Of a stretch of 64,000 nt of DNA, positions 29,521 to 40,747 are shown one piece after another (the stretch's first letter is position 1; the number at the start of each line of letters is the position of its first letter). Origin of the DNA: Torulaspora globosa (lineage: Eukaryota > Ascomycota > Saccharomycetes > Saccharomycetales > Saccharomycetaceae); the NCBI RefSeq assembly GCF_014133895.1, contig NC_050729.1, positions 186,001-250,000 of the forward strand, given 5' to 3'. The notes under the pieces are model-generated. The model saw only the letters and a program-made list of their open reading frames with translations. It was not told where the DNA came from and did no database searches. The position numbers and the translations under genes were made by a program.

Positions 29521-32049
29521 TCAATACAACCAGGTGAAGAGCCTCTTGGCCCTCTCGCGGTATGGTCCCGAGTACTGCTTGTACTCGGTCCAAATCATCC
29601 TATCCGTCTCTCTTCTGCCTGTGTCCATGTCAATCTGGTCAAGGCGCTGTATCTTGGAAGTCCCAATGGTCTTGTATCCTATGTAGCAAGCAGCGAAAAG
29701 CATCAAGCCACCGTATGCTGAGAAAAAAGACTTTGTGTTCCAGTAGTTGCGCATGAAGTTGATGTAGCCCATGAATAACACGAAAATGGAGCACCCCAGC
29801 AGTCCGTAAAATGACAGATAGGGCTGCAACGGCGAGCGGTACGGGTAGGAAGGATCGTCTCTTGATATTATGTCGTCCCTAGCCTTCAGGGCATAGTAGA
29901 ATCTTAAAAATGAGAGGTTCAGCCCGAGCCAAATGATAGAGGTGCTGGCGCTGGCGATATTGGCTAGGACATTGAAGTTTTCGACGGCTGCTGGGTCTAC
30001 CGCCAGGTAGGAAACGACACCGAACGCGCTGCTGAAAAGCACGGAAACATAGGGGACGCCAGCCTTATTGCAGCGCTGGAAGATTGCTGGAGCCTTTCTC
30101 TGCACAGCCATCGCATACAGGGTTCGGGAACTGCTGAGAAGTGAAGATACTTCTGCACCAGTAGTGAAAAAAATCATTATGCCGTTGAAAACCGAGGCGA
30201 AAGTGCACATACCGAAGTTCTGTAGAGCCAGTACCCAGGGACTTACTCCATCCTTGGAAACACCGCTTCCTTCGAGCACTTTTTCCTGGCACTTGGCGGT
30301 AACTTGCCATTCGGTTACGTTCCCGTTGAGGGAAGCAATAAAACGGTCTCCGGTCGATCCAGTATAGTAACTCAGCAATCTTGGGTCTCCGCTGTATATG
30401 TTTATTCCCACAGTGAGTACCAGAAGCATGTATAGAATCAGTACCACGCTGAAAGTTCGTTTAATGGCCGACGGAATTGATTTCCTGGGATTAATGACCT
30501 CTCCGCTGGCCACAAACGTCATTTCCACGCCACTGTATGCAAAAGTTGAAATCAACATCACTGAGGCGACTGCCAAGAACCGGCCCTTCGCCCCTTTAAT
30601 GCCCTGCATGCTTCCTTCGCCAGCGTCTCCAAGATCAAAAGTGGGACGGAAGAGCCCGTAGGTGAAATTCCCATAGGACTTTGATGAATCCCAGTATCGA
30701 AAACCAACCTGTTTATGGTTACCAGCTCCATGCCCAGCGTTCAGCACCACCATGGCTATGACAACTGCAACAGAGATCAGGATCTTCAATAAGCCCGCAA
30801 TGTAAACGACCTCACCAAGTATTCTGACGTCCATCATGTTAATCAAAATCGGATAAATCAAGAACAGTGTGACAAATCCGGCCGTTGTTCCTTGTGAAAT
30901 ATGTAAGCTTTGGAAATAGCCCAGGTAAAAGGTGCAAGCCACTATTTGCGCTGGTAAGGCAATCATTGACGAGAACCAGTAGGTCCAACCGAGCGCAAAA
31001 CCAAAAGCATCTTCTACAAACCTGGATGCCAAACCACTGAAACCAGACGACACGGGAATTAAAGTGGATAGTTCAGTGAAAGAAAGCAGGGTTGCCAAAA
31101 CAACGCTCCCGGTCAATGTAAAACCTAACAGGGTTCCAAATGGCCCAGCAATAGAGAAGGCCTTACCAGACGTCAAAAAAATTCCGACACTTATGCAGGC
31201 ACCTATACCTACCATTTGGATGTGTCGCACGCGTAGTTTCCGCTGAACATGATATACCGTGTGGTTAGAACCATTGAGAAAGTCATCCAAGTAGCCCACA
31301 AGACCCCGAGAGCTTGAATGAGTCTCACTAAATTTGTTAGATTCGAAAGATTCGGAGCTTCTCGTCATCTCACGCTTGTGGGTTACAGTAGTGTTCTCGT
31401 TTATTGCCATATTTCTGTAGCTGGCGTTGTCTATGATATGTGTACATGACGAGTTTCTTGACAGAATATCCTCCGGCTCAACCGCAGTCGAGTTTGCCAC
31501 AAATCCAGATAAGCGTTGTTTAACCCAAGAAACTGTATTCATGAGCCTCTTATGACTCGCTCGATCAGAGTGGCGCCGCACAGCACCATCAGCCACATAG
31601 CTCTCCAGAACAAGCTCTTCTTTGAGCACTTTGACATCACCACAGGCTTGCTCTTGCAGGATGCTCTGGATCTTGTCTCTTAACTCATACTCCCTTTCAA
31701 CTCGCAAATTATAACGCTTAAAGTCAGAGGGGTCATCAGAGTAACTTTCTGGCGTGAACTTGTCCACCAGCATTTTATCCAACGTTATGTTGCCTTTCTC
31801 AGCATATAAGCTTGTCAGATAGAACCTGCTATTGGCTGCACGCTCTTTGTAATCCTCCAGGTCGTGGATACGTTCATCGTCGATTATACTTCGTAATATG
31901 TTGGTGTCTATAGTATTTTTTGATGTAGAACGTATCTCACTGTCACTCGAAGCCTCTGATATCTCAATGCTGTCTCCATGTTGAGCCGTCGTGATTTGAA
32001 GGTTATGGGCATCAGGGAACAAACCTTGAGCAGGGCTTTCCGAGCCCAT
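29521..32049 (-). CDS. SSY1: SPS amino-acid sensor Ssy1
   Basis: An 842-residue member of the amino-acid permease superfamily (S. cerevisiae 852) acting as plasma-membrane sensor of external amino acids in the SPS complex with Ptr3 and Ssy5. It has a long hydrophilic N-terminal extension (about 270 residues; start MGSESPAQGLFPDAH aligns with the family) that ordinary permeases lack. Twelve membrane segments follow, beginning at RHIQMVGIGACISVGIFL and including SGFSGLASRFVEDAFGFALG. The C-terminus (REREAK-type: GPYRERAKRLFTWLY) is conserved. The ATG at 32049 is the first in frame. It is distinguished from transporters by the extension and by synteny (YDR160W). Confidence 0.96.
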   Translation of the reverse strand: MGSESPAQGLFPDAHNLQITTAQHGDSIEISEASSDSEIRSTSKNTIDTNILRSIIDDERIHDLEDYKERAANSRFYLTSLYAEKGNITLDKMLVDKFTPESYSDDPSDFKRYNLRVEREYELRDKIQSILQEQACGDVKVLKEELVLESYVADGAVRRHSDRASHKRLMNTVSWVKQRLSGFVANSTAVEPEDILSRNSSCTHIIDNASYRNMAINENTTVTHKREMTRSSESFESNKFSETHSSSRGLVGYLDDFLNGSNHTVYHVQRKLRVRHIQMVGIGACISVGIFLTSGKAFSIAGPFGTLLGFTLTGSVVLATLLSFTELSTLIPVSSGFSGLASRFVEDAFGFALGWTYWFSSMIALPAQIVACTFYLGYFQSLHISQGTTAGFVTLFLIYPILINMMDVRILGEVVYIAGLLKILISVAVVIAMVVLNAGHGAGNHKQVGFRYWDSSKSYGNFTYGLFRPTFDLGDAGEGSMQGIKGAKGRFLAVASVMLISTFAYSGVEMTFVASGEVINPRKSIPSAIKRTFSVVLILYMLLVLTVGINIYSGDPRLLSYYTGSTGDRFIASLNGNVTEWQVTAKCQEKVLEGSGVSKDGVSPWVLALQNFGMCTFASVFNGIMIFFTTGAEVSSLLSSSRTLYAMAVQRKAPAIFQRCNKAGVPYVSVLFSSAFGVVSYLAVDPAAVENFNVLANIASASTSIIWLGLNLSFLRFYYALKARDDIISRDDPSYPYRSPLQPYLSFYGLLGCSIFVLFMGYINFMRNYWNTKSFFSAYGGLMLFAACYIGYKTIGTSKIQRLDQIDMDTGRRETDRMIWTEYKQYSGPYRERAKRLFTWLY

Positions 32050-32262
32050 CAAAAGACAGTATCGCCCGGCTTGGGTAATAGAGCAGCAACTTGCAGCAAT
32101 CGATTGGTCTCGAACTGTTTTTTTGACCAGTATAACCCCAGTTGACTTGATCTTCTGTTGACAATTATTGTTAATGAAGTTGTAAGATGCGCTTCTCACC
32201 TAAAAATCAAAAGTTCAGCTTAATTCTATGAAGAGAGTATATAGGAGCATAACACACCCTGT

Positions 32263-35178
32263 CTATTTGAGATGGAACGTCTTTCCAATCGTAGCCATCT
32301 TTTTAGCCGCAGTAGGACCAGAATTGGGTTGCGATTCTATGGGTGTGGGGGGCTCTTCTTCATCGTCGACATCGCGCGGCGCGCTTACATGGCCCAATGC
32401 GTTGAGCCGCCTTTCTCTTTCGACAACCGTTTCGGAGGCTGCGTCGCTAACAGCTCCACTGTCTGCAATGTTCGCCTCGTCAGAGTCATAGTAGCTTTGC
32501 GTGTCGTTTGCGGATTCGGAACCATTGCTAAAGGTGTCGTTATCCTGCTCATAATCGTAGGAGTAACCGTCATCATCACTTAGCTCATCATCGTCGTCTT
32601 CATCCTCTTCGCCGATGTCCTCATCGGATCTTGCGTGGGTATTTTTAGGGGCGGGAGTTAGGTTTCTTACCATCTTTTTCATATCCTCTGTTTGACTTGG
32701 CTCTTTATCCTTAGCGTTTGAGCTCTGTTTACTTCTCAAACCGACTGCTGAGAGGGCTTTGGCCATCACGCTTGCGCTTCTCGGCCTGGTAGCGGTCTTT
32801 TCATCATGCGTATTGATCTTATAGCGACGTAAGACTTCGCCCTCTTCATCTTCTATTATCAGCATATTGTCCATCTTGTACGCATAGTACTTTCTGTTAC
32901 GGTCGGTATCCACCAATCCACGCATCCTGACAAAACTCGTCGGGGAGAGAGATCTCTTTAACGATTTCAGACTCCGTGATGACTTATTACTCAATACCTT
33001 CGATAGGTCACTGCCGATGCTCTCCTCATCATCTCTTGGTGGTCTATTAAATTCTGCTTGATCTATAATTTCACCTGCTTTGTTTTCAATAATTAGTTTG
33101 TTATCTTCCGCGTACGCCACATGAGCTTCTTCTTCCTCTTCTCTTATCCTTCTCCTCCTTTCAGCCTCTGACGACGCTGTTGAGCTGGTATCCTTATGCG
33201 CTTCAACATCGGTTGGTGATTCGCCCGATGGTGACGGGCCTGTTTGGTCTTCCACAAACTCCAAGTTGGAATCATCGTGGTTAGAAGCTAAAGTATCGAG
33301 TCCTTTTATGATATGAGCAGTCGCCTGTGCATCCATGACATCGATACCATCATGTAAATCACTCATCTTGCCTTCTGTAGCATCTTGCGTCTGATCGCTG
33401 GAGCTAGGATGTTCCGTAGAGGTATCAAGCTTTTCTTTTAGGTCTTCTTCGCTTTCCTTATCGCTTCTATTAGGCATACCCAAAGCGAACGCCGCTGCGT
33501 TCGCTTCTTTCTCTCTTTGTAACCTTTCTCTACCTAGGTCATTAAGTTCATCATCGTACGCATCTTGGTTTCTTGTGTTGTTTCTAGACAAAACGTGAAA
33601 CAGTTCACTTCTTCGTCTATGCTTCTTCTTATTCTTAGCCTTCCGCCTCTTCATTCCGCCGAATGGTCTTGCCAGCATCCCACTAGTTTCTATATTACCT
33701 TGATTATCACCGGGAGGCGCCTCTGTGTCAACTCTATGTAAAGAGAACGAACGTCCGCTTTTGTCCAGCGAGGGCAACCTCTGCATCCAGGATGTTTTTC
33801 CATTGCCATGTGTGGTATGAGTGGTGAAGGACTTCGACAAAGTTATTGTGTTCAAATGACGCCCTAATGTAATGATAGCCACGGATGATCCATGAACAAT
33901 TATGGATGTGACAATAAAAAAACACACAATAGGCCATATACATGAGATGAGTTGCCACTGAGGACTTCCTTTCTCTGGCATATCTGTGAGCTTTGTTTCA
34001 ACGTGAGAAATGTGCTCCTCCAATTCCTGTCTAGCTAGAATTGCTGCAAAAACAGCACCAACGCCAATGGGACCAAAATGACCAACGAACAGTGCTTCCC
34101 GCCATGACTTGACATCTGGTATAAACGGCTTTAACAGCAAAACTGCCGGGATTCTTCTCAGAAATATGACAACAATGGCAAGTATAATTAGCCGCCACAC
34201 GCTCGTACCAATGGCAGGATTATTGAAATTTTCCCAGGGAATAATAGCACCGAAATAAATGAAGTAAGCATAGTTTAACAGCAGATCAATGACAGTGGAA
34301 ACGTTGCTTTCCTGTGTTTTGGTACTGAACCATCCGTCCCAGGCGAAAGCTGTCCCCGCAGCAAACGACACCAGCAGATCGTCGACACCCAATATTGAAC
34401 CGAAACCTGCACACATGAAAGTCAAAACAACATAAAATGCTAGGAACGATTCACGATCGATAATGTTTTTCTCCTCAGCAAATCTAATGGCCCTTCTACC
34501 AATATAACCAATACAGACACCGAGGATGCAACCAAATATGCACTCATACAGAATAGTCACGCATATCCAATTTTTAACGATCAAGCCCCCGTTTCCAGGA
34601 TACAAGACCAGATACAACGAAAGAAAGATGAAAGGAAACGCCATACCGTCGTTACAACCGGACTCAGCAGACAAAAGATTTCTCAAATGCCCAGGAACTC
34701 TTTGAGCAAACTTACCCGAGACAACAGATTGTGCCAGAATAGGATCGGTGGCCGTTATACAAGCCGCTATCAGCAAGCTACCCGAAAAGCTCAATCCAGG
34801 AATCACTATCCACACAAATAGTCCGATTATCAGCCAACCAGATGTCATCACCGGGAGAAGCAGCATAGTGACCGATAGCCAGTGCTTCAGCATATACTTC
34901 CTCGGTAGTTCGACTGCCACGGCAAAGATCTGCAGACACAGAATTATACGAGTAATTTCCAAAGTGATGCTATCCGAAGCACCCCATGACAGCGGATTGA
35001 ACCAGTTCAGACAATGTGGCCCGACAATAAGTCCAAAGATACCCGCCACAGTGGATTCACCGATATAGAGCCTTTCCTTCACAAATAGGGACACTAAAGA
35101 AAAAATCGATGAGAACACACCAATACAAGCATAAGCGATATGAATATTAGACGGTTCTAGTTGATCCCAAACAGCCAT
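32263..35178 (-). CDS. NHA1: Plasma-membrane Na+/K+,H+ antiporter Nha1
   Basis: A 971-residue CPA1-type antiporter (S. cerevisiae 985) that exports Na+ and K+ in exchange for protons. The first ~430 residues form about 12 membrane segments, with TDPILAQ (144-150) and the ESGCNDG aspartate (Asp177) that correspond to conserved transport residues. The remaining ~540 residues are a hydrophilic, acidic cytosolic tail typical of fungal Nha1, with conserved blocks [20 protein letters not shown] and [20 protein letters not shown]. The ATG at 35178 is the first in frame. Order SSY1-NHA1-SAC3 merges YDR160W, YLR138W and YDR159W. Confidence 0.96.
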   Translation of the reverse strand: MAVWDQLEPSNIHIAYACIGVFSSIFSLVSLFVKERLYIGESTVAGIFGLIVGPHCLNWFNPLSWGASDSITLEITRIILCLQIFAVAVELPRKYMLKHWLSVTMLLLPVMTSGWLIIGLFVWIVIPGLSFSGSLLIAACITATDPILAQSVVSGKFAQRVPGHLRNLLSAESGCNDGMAFPFIFLSLYLVLYPGNGGLIVKNWICVTILYECIFGCILGVCIGYIGRRAIRFAEEKNIIDRESFLAFYVVLTFMCAGFGSILGVDDLLVSFAAGTAFAWDGWFSTKTQESNVSTVIDLLLNYAYFIYFGAIIPWENFNNPAIGTSVWRLIILAIVVIFLRRIPAVLLLKPFIPDVKSWREALFVGHFGPIGVGAVFAAILARQELEEHISHVETKLTDMPEKGSPQWQLISCIWPIVCFFIVTSIIVHGSSVAIITLGRHLNTITLSKSFTTHTTHGNGKTSWMQRLPSLDKSGRSFSLHRVDTEAPPGDNQGNIETSGMLARPFGGMKRRKAKNKKKHRRRSELFHVLSRNNTRNQDAYDDELNDLGRERLQREKEANAAAFALGMPNRSDKESEEDLKEKLDTSTEHPSSSDQTQDATEGKMSDLHDGIDVMDAQATAHIIKGLDTLASNHDDSNLEFVEDQTGPSPSGESPTDVEAHKDTSSTASSEAERRRRIREEEEEAHVAYAEDNKLIIENKAGEIIDQAEFNRPPRDDEESIGSDLSKVLSNKSSRSLKSLKRSLSPTSFVRMRGLVDTDRNRKYYAYKMDNMLIIEDEEGEVLRRYKINTHDEKTATRPRSASVMAKALSAVGLRSKQSSNAKDKEPSQTEDMKKMVRNLTPAPKNTHARSDEDIGEEDEDDDDELSDDDGYSYDYEQDNDTFSNGSESANDTQSYYDSDEANIADSGAVSDAASETVVERERRLNALGHVSAPRDVDDEEEPPTPIESQPNSGPTAAKKMATIGKTFHLK

Positions 35179-35433
35179 AGCACTTTAAATCTGCCTTGCC
35201 GCTATTAGATCGCAGCGTTTATATGCATAAAGTATCGCTCACAACCGTCAAACCGGTCGTCATCTTGTTGATCTTGAGTTAAAGATGGTTTAGACTTTGA
35301 TATGCAGGGGCCTAGCTGCATATTTTTTGCGTCACTATCTCAAGCCGGGTAACTTTCCGCTCAGATATTATATAAAGATTAGTATTTAATGAAGATTATG
35401 GTGATAATCCTGCTTGAGAGGATTGCTGGATTC

Positions 35434-38400
35434 TCAGTGGTTGTTCACTTTCCTCTTGACTGATTCTATGAGAGCTTTTAGTTCCAGGACGCTTTCTGGA
35501 ACGGCGCGATCTAGCGCCATAGAGTCGTTAGAATTCATTTGGTTCGTAGTTGTAGAGTTCACGGGCGTTCGGAATAGCGCTGGTTCGCGTATGAGTGCAG
35601 GGCCATCCAATGACGTGTTGGACATGGCTGCCGAATCTGGATGTTGAGCCAGAAGCGATGAATTGGACACCACTGGAAGATGAGAGAGATTGGTACAGTA
35701 GCTGGGTGTTCCTGGCGCAACAGATTGATGGCGGCGAGGCTCTCCTCTGACTTTTATTGCTAGATGCGAGGCCACTGCTGGGGATGACGAAGAGAGGGAC
35801 CGTGTAGCTAATGGAGTCCTGAAAGGGCGTTCTTTCGACTTCGAGAGGAGTACGGGCAGTTTCCTTTTATTCATTCTGGGGGAAGCGGCTAGGTGGCTTC
35901 TCAGATGGGCATATGTGTTTCTTGCGTCGGGATCTTCCTTCCGTTTATCCTGCTCCTGTTCAAGCATCTTCCTCATTTTTCTGTCTATGTCGTTCGAAGG
36001 CTCTGGGGGAGCTTTTTGATTGGGTACTCCTGCCAAAGAGCGACGTTTTAACAGAGACACATGGTATTTGCCCCGATCTGTAAGCCTAAATTGAAATCTT
36101 TCTGCCATCTGCTTGAGTGCATTTTCCAGCTCCTTTTCAGGAGCACTGCCAGTGATGTTGACAATTTTTACGTCTTGGATAACGCTGTTGTAGCCTTTGA
36201 GAATGCGATTGATCCTCAAACACTTGTATATGGTAGAGTCGTGAAGTGGTGTTTCGGCGGATTCCCAGTACAATAGCATGATGCTGAAGCATATATTGGT
36301 GTTTAATGATATTCCAGTGATCAATTTGATCAATTCTTCGCCGTCTTGCCGCAACTTCATTTCAAGATCGAAGATGTTTGAGTCCGTAACGCCTGTGTTG
36401 AATACCAGTAACTGGACGTTGTTAAAGAGAGCAGGATTATAATTTGCATCAATACAATGGATTTTCATATCAAGACGGCTGCTGTGCACGGTGACAGGGA
36501 CTTTCCTATCTGAGACATTGAATTTGGCCATTATCCAGGAGTTTGAAATCGCGGACCAGTTATTACCATATATGAAAATATCGGCGGCGGATACGCTGTC
36601 CGGAGGCTTAGATCGTTGAGCCAAAATATCCAGATATATCTTTGCCATGTCGAACGGTTCCCAGACCTCCTTCTTTTTCTCATGTTGAACAGAGAATTTG
36701 TTTACTTCATCCACAATGGGCGATAATGTCAAGTTCTTGCTGCTTGAAGATGGAAGAGTAAATGCAAACATGCTGTCACTTCTCGGAGTAGCCGCTAGCT
36801 TCGATCTTTTCAAGCCCGGTACCCCCAGCAGACGCCCCACATCTTGAAGCTCTGACTTTTTCTTTGCTTCAAGTTTTCTTTTTGCGAGCAATGATTTAAA
36901 CTTAGAATTCCATCTTGACCAGCTGTTCAGGACCAGCTTTTGATGTCGGAAAGCGTCTGCCTTGGATTCCAAGAACACCTGGTACAACTTTTCATGAAGA
37001 AATGCATGATACAGGCTTTTTGCCAGTTTCTTTATATAGCTGTCCCTTGCTGTATGTTTCTGCAGTGTTTCCTCTATCAACCTTGAAATTTGGTTGTTTA
37101 CGACATCCTTGACAAGCCCTTCTGCCACATCCCAGGAAACCGCTTTCCTCCTCCGCTTCTTTTGAATCGCCAGACGTTCCTCCTCTTCCTTTTGCTCAAG
37201 TTCACGAGTAGCCTTGCGTTCTATGGTCTCCGTTAATTTATCATTCAAATGATCTGGCTGCATGATTTTATTAGCTCCGAGTTTTGATGGAAGGGTTTCG
37301 TTACTGGCATGATCTGCCTTATTGACCGACTGCCAAAAGGTTGTTTCAGTCTTCAGCTGCGGTACAGCTGTCTTGTGGAAACCGGAACCACTTGAAACAA
37401 TTGCGTTTTGCAGTGTGGGCGTAGCCGACTTAACATCATCTTCAGTAACTATAGCGTGGGCTGGTCTAGCTCCCTGATGGTGAGTAACTTGAATATAATT
37501 ACCTGTTCTAGTGTTTTTTGGATCTGCCTTGATCAATGCCGGATAAGATGTACGGTCGAGCATTTTATCCACACATTTAAGAATGGCATGCTTTAGCGGC
37601 TGCCTTTCAGCCAATTTGTGCGACTGATAGGGTAAGCTTTTTAGATCCACACCGTCTGATGTTAGAGTAATGGAATAGTATTCACAAAAGCTCTCGAGCT
37701 CTTTGTAGTCGTTAAAAAGAAAATCATCAATCAAATGGTCTGGATTGATTGCTTTATGTCTTTTGTTCAAAGAGTGGGAAAGCGCCTTGAAAGCGTAAAA
37801 TCTGACCTCATTAACATATAACTCCATAAATGAACTCATTAAAAATGGTACCGCGCCTGAGACCAAGAGCTGGAAAAATCTTTTGTAAAAATTAAGACAG
37901 TTCTCAGTCTTTATGTAGCCTCTCTCGTTGAAATTCGAACTGGAAACTATTCGTCTAAAGCATATCGCCATTTGGACCAATTCGTTTTGGAAAATCTCTT
38001 GTGGTAGTTCCTGTATATTCTTGTCATACTCCGGGTCGCGGATTTTACTGAGCAGTGCATACGCTCGAAACTCAGCTTCATTTGGGCACGTCCCGCCCAT
38101 CGCTCGCACCTCGTCGTAGATCTCCGCTAATGTAATCAGAGCTTTATGTAGTTGTTCGAGCTCTTGCTGCAGAGAGAAGTCTACTTTGGATCTCCCCATG
38201 ACATGGATGATAAGCAAATGAATGCGCACAATCCGTTCATTACAGTACACCGCCTCGGGCCCCGAATAGTTCTGGTAAGTAAAATCTTGTCGTATAGATC
38301 TCATTCGGTCCCATAGAAATTCTTCGCTGCTCGGTAGAGTGACCAGAAGGTTATCGACGAGGTAATCCAGCGTCTGTGATAAGACATGCGGCGGCCTCAC

Positions 38401-39102
38401 ATCAGATGGCAAGGGAGGAGCCGCTGCTGCTGCTGGACGGGCGAAAACTTTCAACGCCTTGAACCTTGATGCTTTCTTATCGTCTGGTGCGTCTTTCTCA
38501 TACGAGTAAACCGTGTGCTCAACGTTCCTTCTTGCTCTTTCGAAAGTCGGACACATATCTTGACAAGTCCCCTGGAAAGCGATAGCCTCTGTCAGATCCT
38601 TCGCCAGATCTGCTTTATCGACTAATCCCTTCTTTTCCATCACTTTTCTCTCAACATCTCTCATTTTCTTCAAAGCATTATACAGTTGATCGACGTCTTC
38701 GATGCTCGCCTCCAGTTCCAACATCTTTTGTTGATTAGCCCGGTCCCATGGGTCCTGAACAAACTCCTTCTGCTTCAACTGTGGCTGTTGACCAATCAAA
38801 AACTTTGGTATCTCTCTGGGAGCGTGATGAATCCTTTCGAACCCCATATTTTGCGGATCTCTCGCTAGCGGACCAACATCAAGATGGTCATGGATGTAAC
38901 TGGAACGCGTATCTGCCCTTCTCTGTAAGCTCATGTCCTTCTTCTTGCGTTGCAGCCCATTTGCCGACCATTTCGGCTCAGATTCAACGACTTGACGTCC
39001 TCCGTTGTTGCCCAGCTCCATACCTGCAGTTGTAGGACCCACATTATTCTGGAAGAAGCTGAAGTTGGGTGCGGTTGCAGCAGTACCAAACGAAGTATTC
39101 AT
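35434..39102 (-). CDS. SAC3: TREX-2 mRNA export scaffold Sac3
   Basis: A 1222-residue protein (S. cerevisiae 1301), scaffold of the TREX-2 complex (with Thp1, Sus1, Cdc31, Sem1) at the nuclear pore. The N-terminus has short FG-like sequence (FGTAATAPNFSFFQNN) that can contact Mex67. The Sac3/GANP domain begins with GTCQDMCPTFERARR and continues through the M-region (NFYKRFFQLLVSGAVPFLMS). A basic helix around EEEERLAIQKKRRRKAVSWD precedes the Cdc31/Sus1-binding helix region. The C-terminal part is poorly conserved. The ATG at 39102 is the first in frame. Confidence 0.95.
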   Translation of the reverse strand: MNTSFGTAATAPNFSFFQNNVGPTTAGMELGNNGGRQVVESEPKWSANGLQRKKKDMSLQRRADTRSSYIHDHLDVGPLARDPQNMGFERIHHAPREIPKFLIGQQPQLKQKEFVQDPWDRANQQKMLELEASIEDVDQLYNALKKMRDVERKVMEKKGLVDKADLAKDLTEAIAFQGTCQDMCPTFERARRNVEHTVYSYEKDAPDDKKASRFKALKVFARPAAAAAPPLPSDVRPPHVLSQTLDYLVDNLLVTLPSSEEFLWDRMRSIRQDFTYQNYSGPEAVYCNERIVRIHLLIIHVMGRSKVDFSLQQELEQLHKALITLAEIYDEVRAMGGTCPNEAEFRAYALLSKIRDPEYDKNIQELPQEIFQNELVQMAICFRRIVSSSNFNERGYIKTENCLNFYKRFFQLLVSGAVPFLMSSFMELYVNEVRFYAFKALSHSLNKRHKAINPDHLIDDFLFNDYKELESFCEYYSITLTSDGVDLKSLPYQSHKLAERQPLKHAILKCVDKMLDRTSYPALIKADPKNTRTGNYIQVTHHQGARPAHAIVTEDDVKSATPTLQNAIVSSGSGFHKTAVPQLKTETTFWQSVNKADHASNETLPSKLGANKIMQPDHLNDKLTETIERKATRELEQKEEEERLAIQKKRRRKAVSWDVAEGLVKDVVNNQISRLIEETLQKHTARDSYIKKLAKSLYHAFLHEKLYQVFLESKADAFRHQKLVLNSWSRWNSKFKSLLAKRKLEAKKKSELQDVGRLLGVPGLKRSKLAATPRSDSMFAFTLPSSSSKNLTLSPIVDEVNKFSVQHEKKKEVWEPFDMAKIYLDILAQRSKPPDSVSAADIFIYGNNWSAISNSWIMAKFNVSDRKVPVTVHSSRLDMKIHCIDANYNPALFNNVQLLVFNTGVTDSNIFDLEMKLRQDGEELIKLITGISLNTNICFSIMLLYWESAETPLHDSTIYKCLRINRILKGYNSVIQDVKIVNITGSAPEKELENALKQMAERFQFRLTDRGKYHVSLLKRRSLAGVPNQKAPPEPSNDIDRKMRKMLEQEQDKRKEDPDARNTYAHLRSHLAASPRMNKRKLPVLLSKSKERPFRTPLATRSLSSSSPAVASHLAIKVRGEPRRHQSVAPGTPSYCTNLSHLPVVSNSSLLAQHPDSAAMSNTSLDGPALIREPALFRTPVNSTTTNQMNSNDSMALDRAVPESVLELKALIESVKRKVNNH

Positions 39103-39286
39103 AAAGCCACTCCTGGTAGCGAATCCCCGGTACAGATACGATACGGTACACTCGAAGTGGTTACTTTCAACTTTTTTTTCTCTTTGACGTCTGCAAGCGA
39201 TTCCCGGATAACAATGCCCAAGAAGCTCTAATTTATAGTATTCTGTTAATCAAGTAAGATACCCAGGGCTGGGCTACCTCCGCCTA

Positions 39287-40261
39287 TTAAATAAAGTAGA
39301 TACTGAATCTCGATGCTTGTATAGCATCGCTCTGAATGTAGTGGACCGGAAGACCGTACTCGAGCACGGCCTTGTTCAAGAAATCGGCGACCACTTCTTG
39401 TGCTCTCATATGAATTCCTATGAGGCAGCGTGTCTGGATGCTGCGGCCTCGGAAATATTCCAAAAGCTGGCTGAGCGTTTTCAGGAAAGGGTCGATCAGG
39501 TAGTCGTTGTAAACCACGTCCATTGCGACGATATATATGGTGGAGCAGTTCGACGCCAATTGTATTTCGAAAGGCGCCTCCAGAGTCGGAATCTGGAACT
39601 TCTCCCAGTCCAACGGCATGGTCTCCAGGTTCACTCGGGGTTTTGCATCAATACCGCTTGCTGAGTCCTCTATCTGCAGGGATTTCGATACACAGCGTCT
39701 CTTGTTCAAATGTAGCAAATTGCGGCCAATGTTGGCCTTCATGCCATTGATGAGACCTCGCTGATCGGTGCATATGTAGGCTGCGACGTAGTTCCCGAGC
39801 ACCACAGGCAGTATCCCCGAGGTGCCGCCGCCCAGCTCAAAGATAGCCGTGGAGGAACCGAGCAACGGCGGCACCGCCACGTTTCCAACGGAGCCGCCGG
39901 CTCTGAACGGGCTGGCTTCAGGATCGTACAGCAGCCATCGAGCGAAGAAAGGCGTCGTGGACCACAGCACAAACCCGGTGGTCGAGTTGTCGTTATCTCT
40001 CGAAGAGTGTAAACTAGTTATCGCTTGCGAGACCTCAAGATAGTAGCGGTCCTGGAGCCCTGCAACGGGATCCCTTCTCTTGCTCTTCCGTTTGGGTGTC
40101 GCAGGAGGCTCGAAATCTACAGCGATCGATCTTGCAGCGCTGTCGACAATCCCCAGGTCCTGCTTCAACGTTTCTGCGCCGGCAGCGAGAAAAATGTCCA
40201 CAGGTGGGCGAGGGAGAACGGGCTGCAGCCCGTCGCTGCGAATTTCTTCTTTGCAGAGCAC
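39287..40261 (-). CDS. RKM5: Ribosomal protein lysine methyltransferase Rkm5; start codon unresolved
   Basis: A seven-beta-strand methyltransferase that methylates Rpl1. The conserved core is clear: ITSLHSSRDNDNSTTGFVLW, then STTPFFARWLLYD, the SAM-binding region ELGGGTSGILPVVLGNYVAA and CTDQRGLINGMKANI. The odd feature is the 5' end: from the upstream in-frame stop (TAA) to codon ~190 there is no ATG in this frame, and the first ~30 residues do not resemble the S. cerevisiae N-terminus. The coordinate 40261 marks a GTG near the start of the open frame, not a demonstrated start. A near-cognate start, an indel, or 5' damage next to the homing element are all possible. No branch-point TACTAAC is seen upstream. 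Confidence 0.85.
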   Translation of the reverse strand: MLCKEEIRSDGLQPVLPRPPVDIFLAAGAETLKQDLGIVDSAARSIAVDFEPPATPKRKSKRRDPVAGLQDRYYLEVSQAITSLHSSRDNDNSTTGFVLWSTTPFFARWLLYDPEASPFRAGGSVGNVAVPPLLGSSTAIFELGGGTSGILPVVLGNYVAAYICTDQRGLINGMKANIGRNLLHLNKRRCVSKSLQIEDSASGIDAKPRVNLETMPLDWEKFQIPTLEAPFEIQLASNCSTIYIVAMDVVYNDYLIDPFLKTLSQLLEYFRGRSIQTRCLIGIHMRAQEVVADFLNKAVLEYGLPVHYIQSDAIQASRFSIYFI

Positions 40262-40747
40262 AAATGAATACTTATTATTTACTTATGAGTCTATTACTCG
40301 TTAAGATGTTTGAGCCAGCTAACCATGTCGTTTTTCTATGATCTGCACTGACGCGTCAGGCGCTGTTCGCGTAAAAGTCCTGGGTGTCTTAGCTTTGTCT
40401 TGGCAACGATCCAAATTCAATCCTGATGTTGGGCAATAATAAAACGATGAAACCAAAACGCCTTGGCGAGCACAGTCATGCGTCGCTTCCGTATCAGATG
40501 CTGCAAAACGATCGAGGCTTATTTGTCTCTCTCGGTTCTTCCATCAAAGTGAGAGATAGTCGGATGTTTCATCATTATCGATAACTTAGAATAACAGAAA
40601 TAATGACGGGGCAAAATGGCCTGACAATCTTTCCCTCACGACCTTATGGCATTGTTTGATTTTGAAACAGCGTACCACTACATTGCGCCATCCCTGTAGT
40701 GTATAAAAGAGCGACTGATTTCGTCTCATTCGGCCAGTCATGGTTAA
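40262..40747. other. Region between RKM5 and the WHO-type gene
   Basis: These 486 bases should contain both promoters. TATAAAA at 40702-40708, 40 bases before the endonuclease ATG, is a good TATA box. I found neither SCB-like CACGAAA repeats as in the S. cerevisiae HO promoter nor FBA1-derived coding sequence. No other feature is recognised. Confidence 0.5.

Noticed and set aside
40262..40330. A spliced first exon for RKM5 starting at the ATG at 40326.
   Set aside because: The interval has no TACTAAC branch point and no GTATGT-type donor, and would be too short for a yeast intron.
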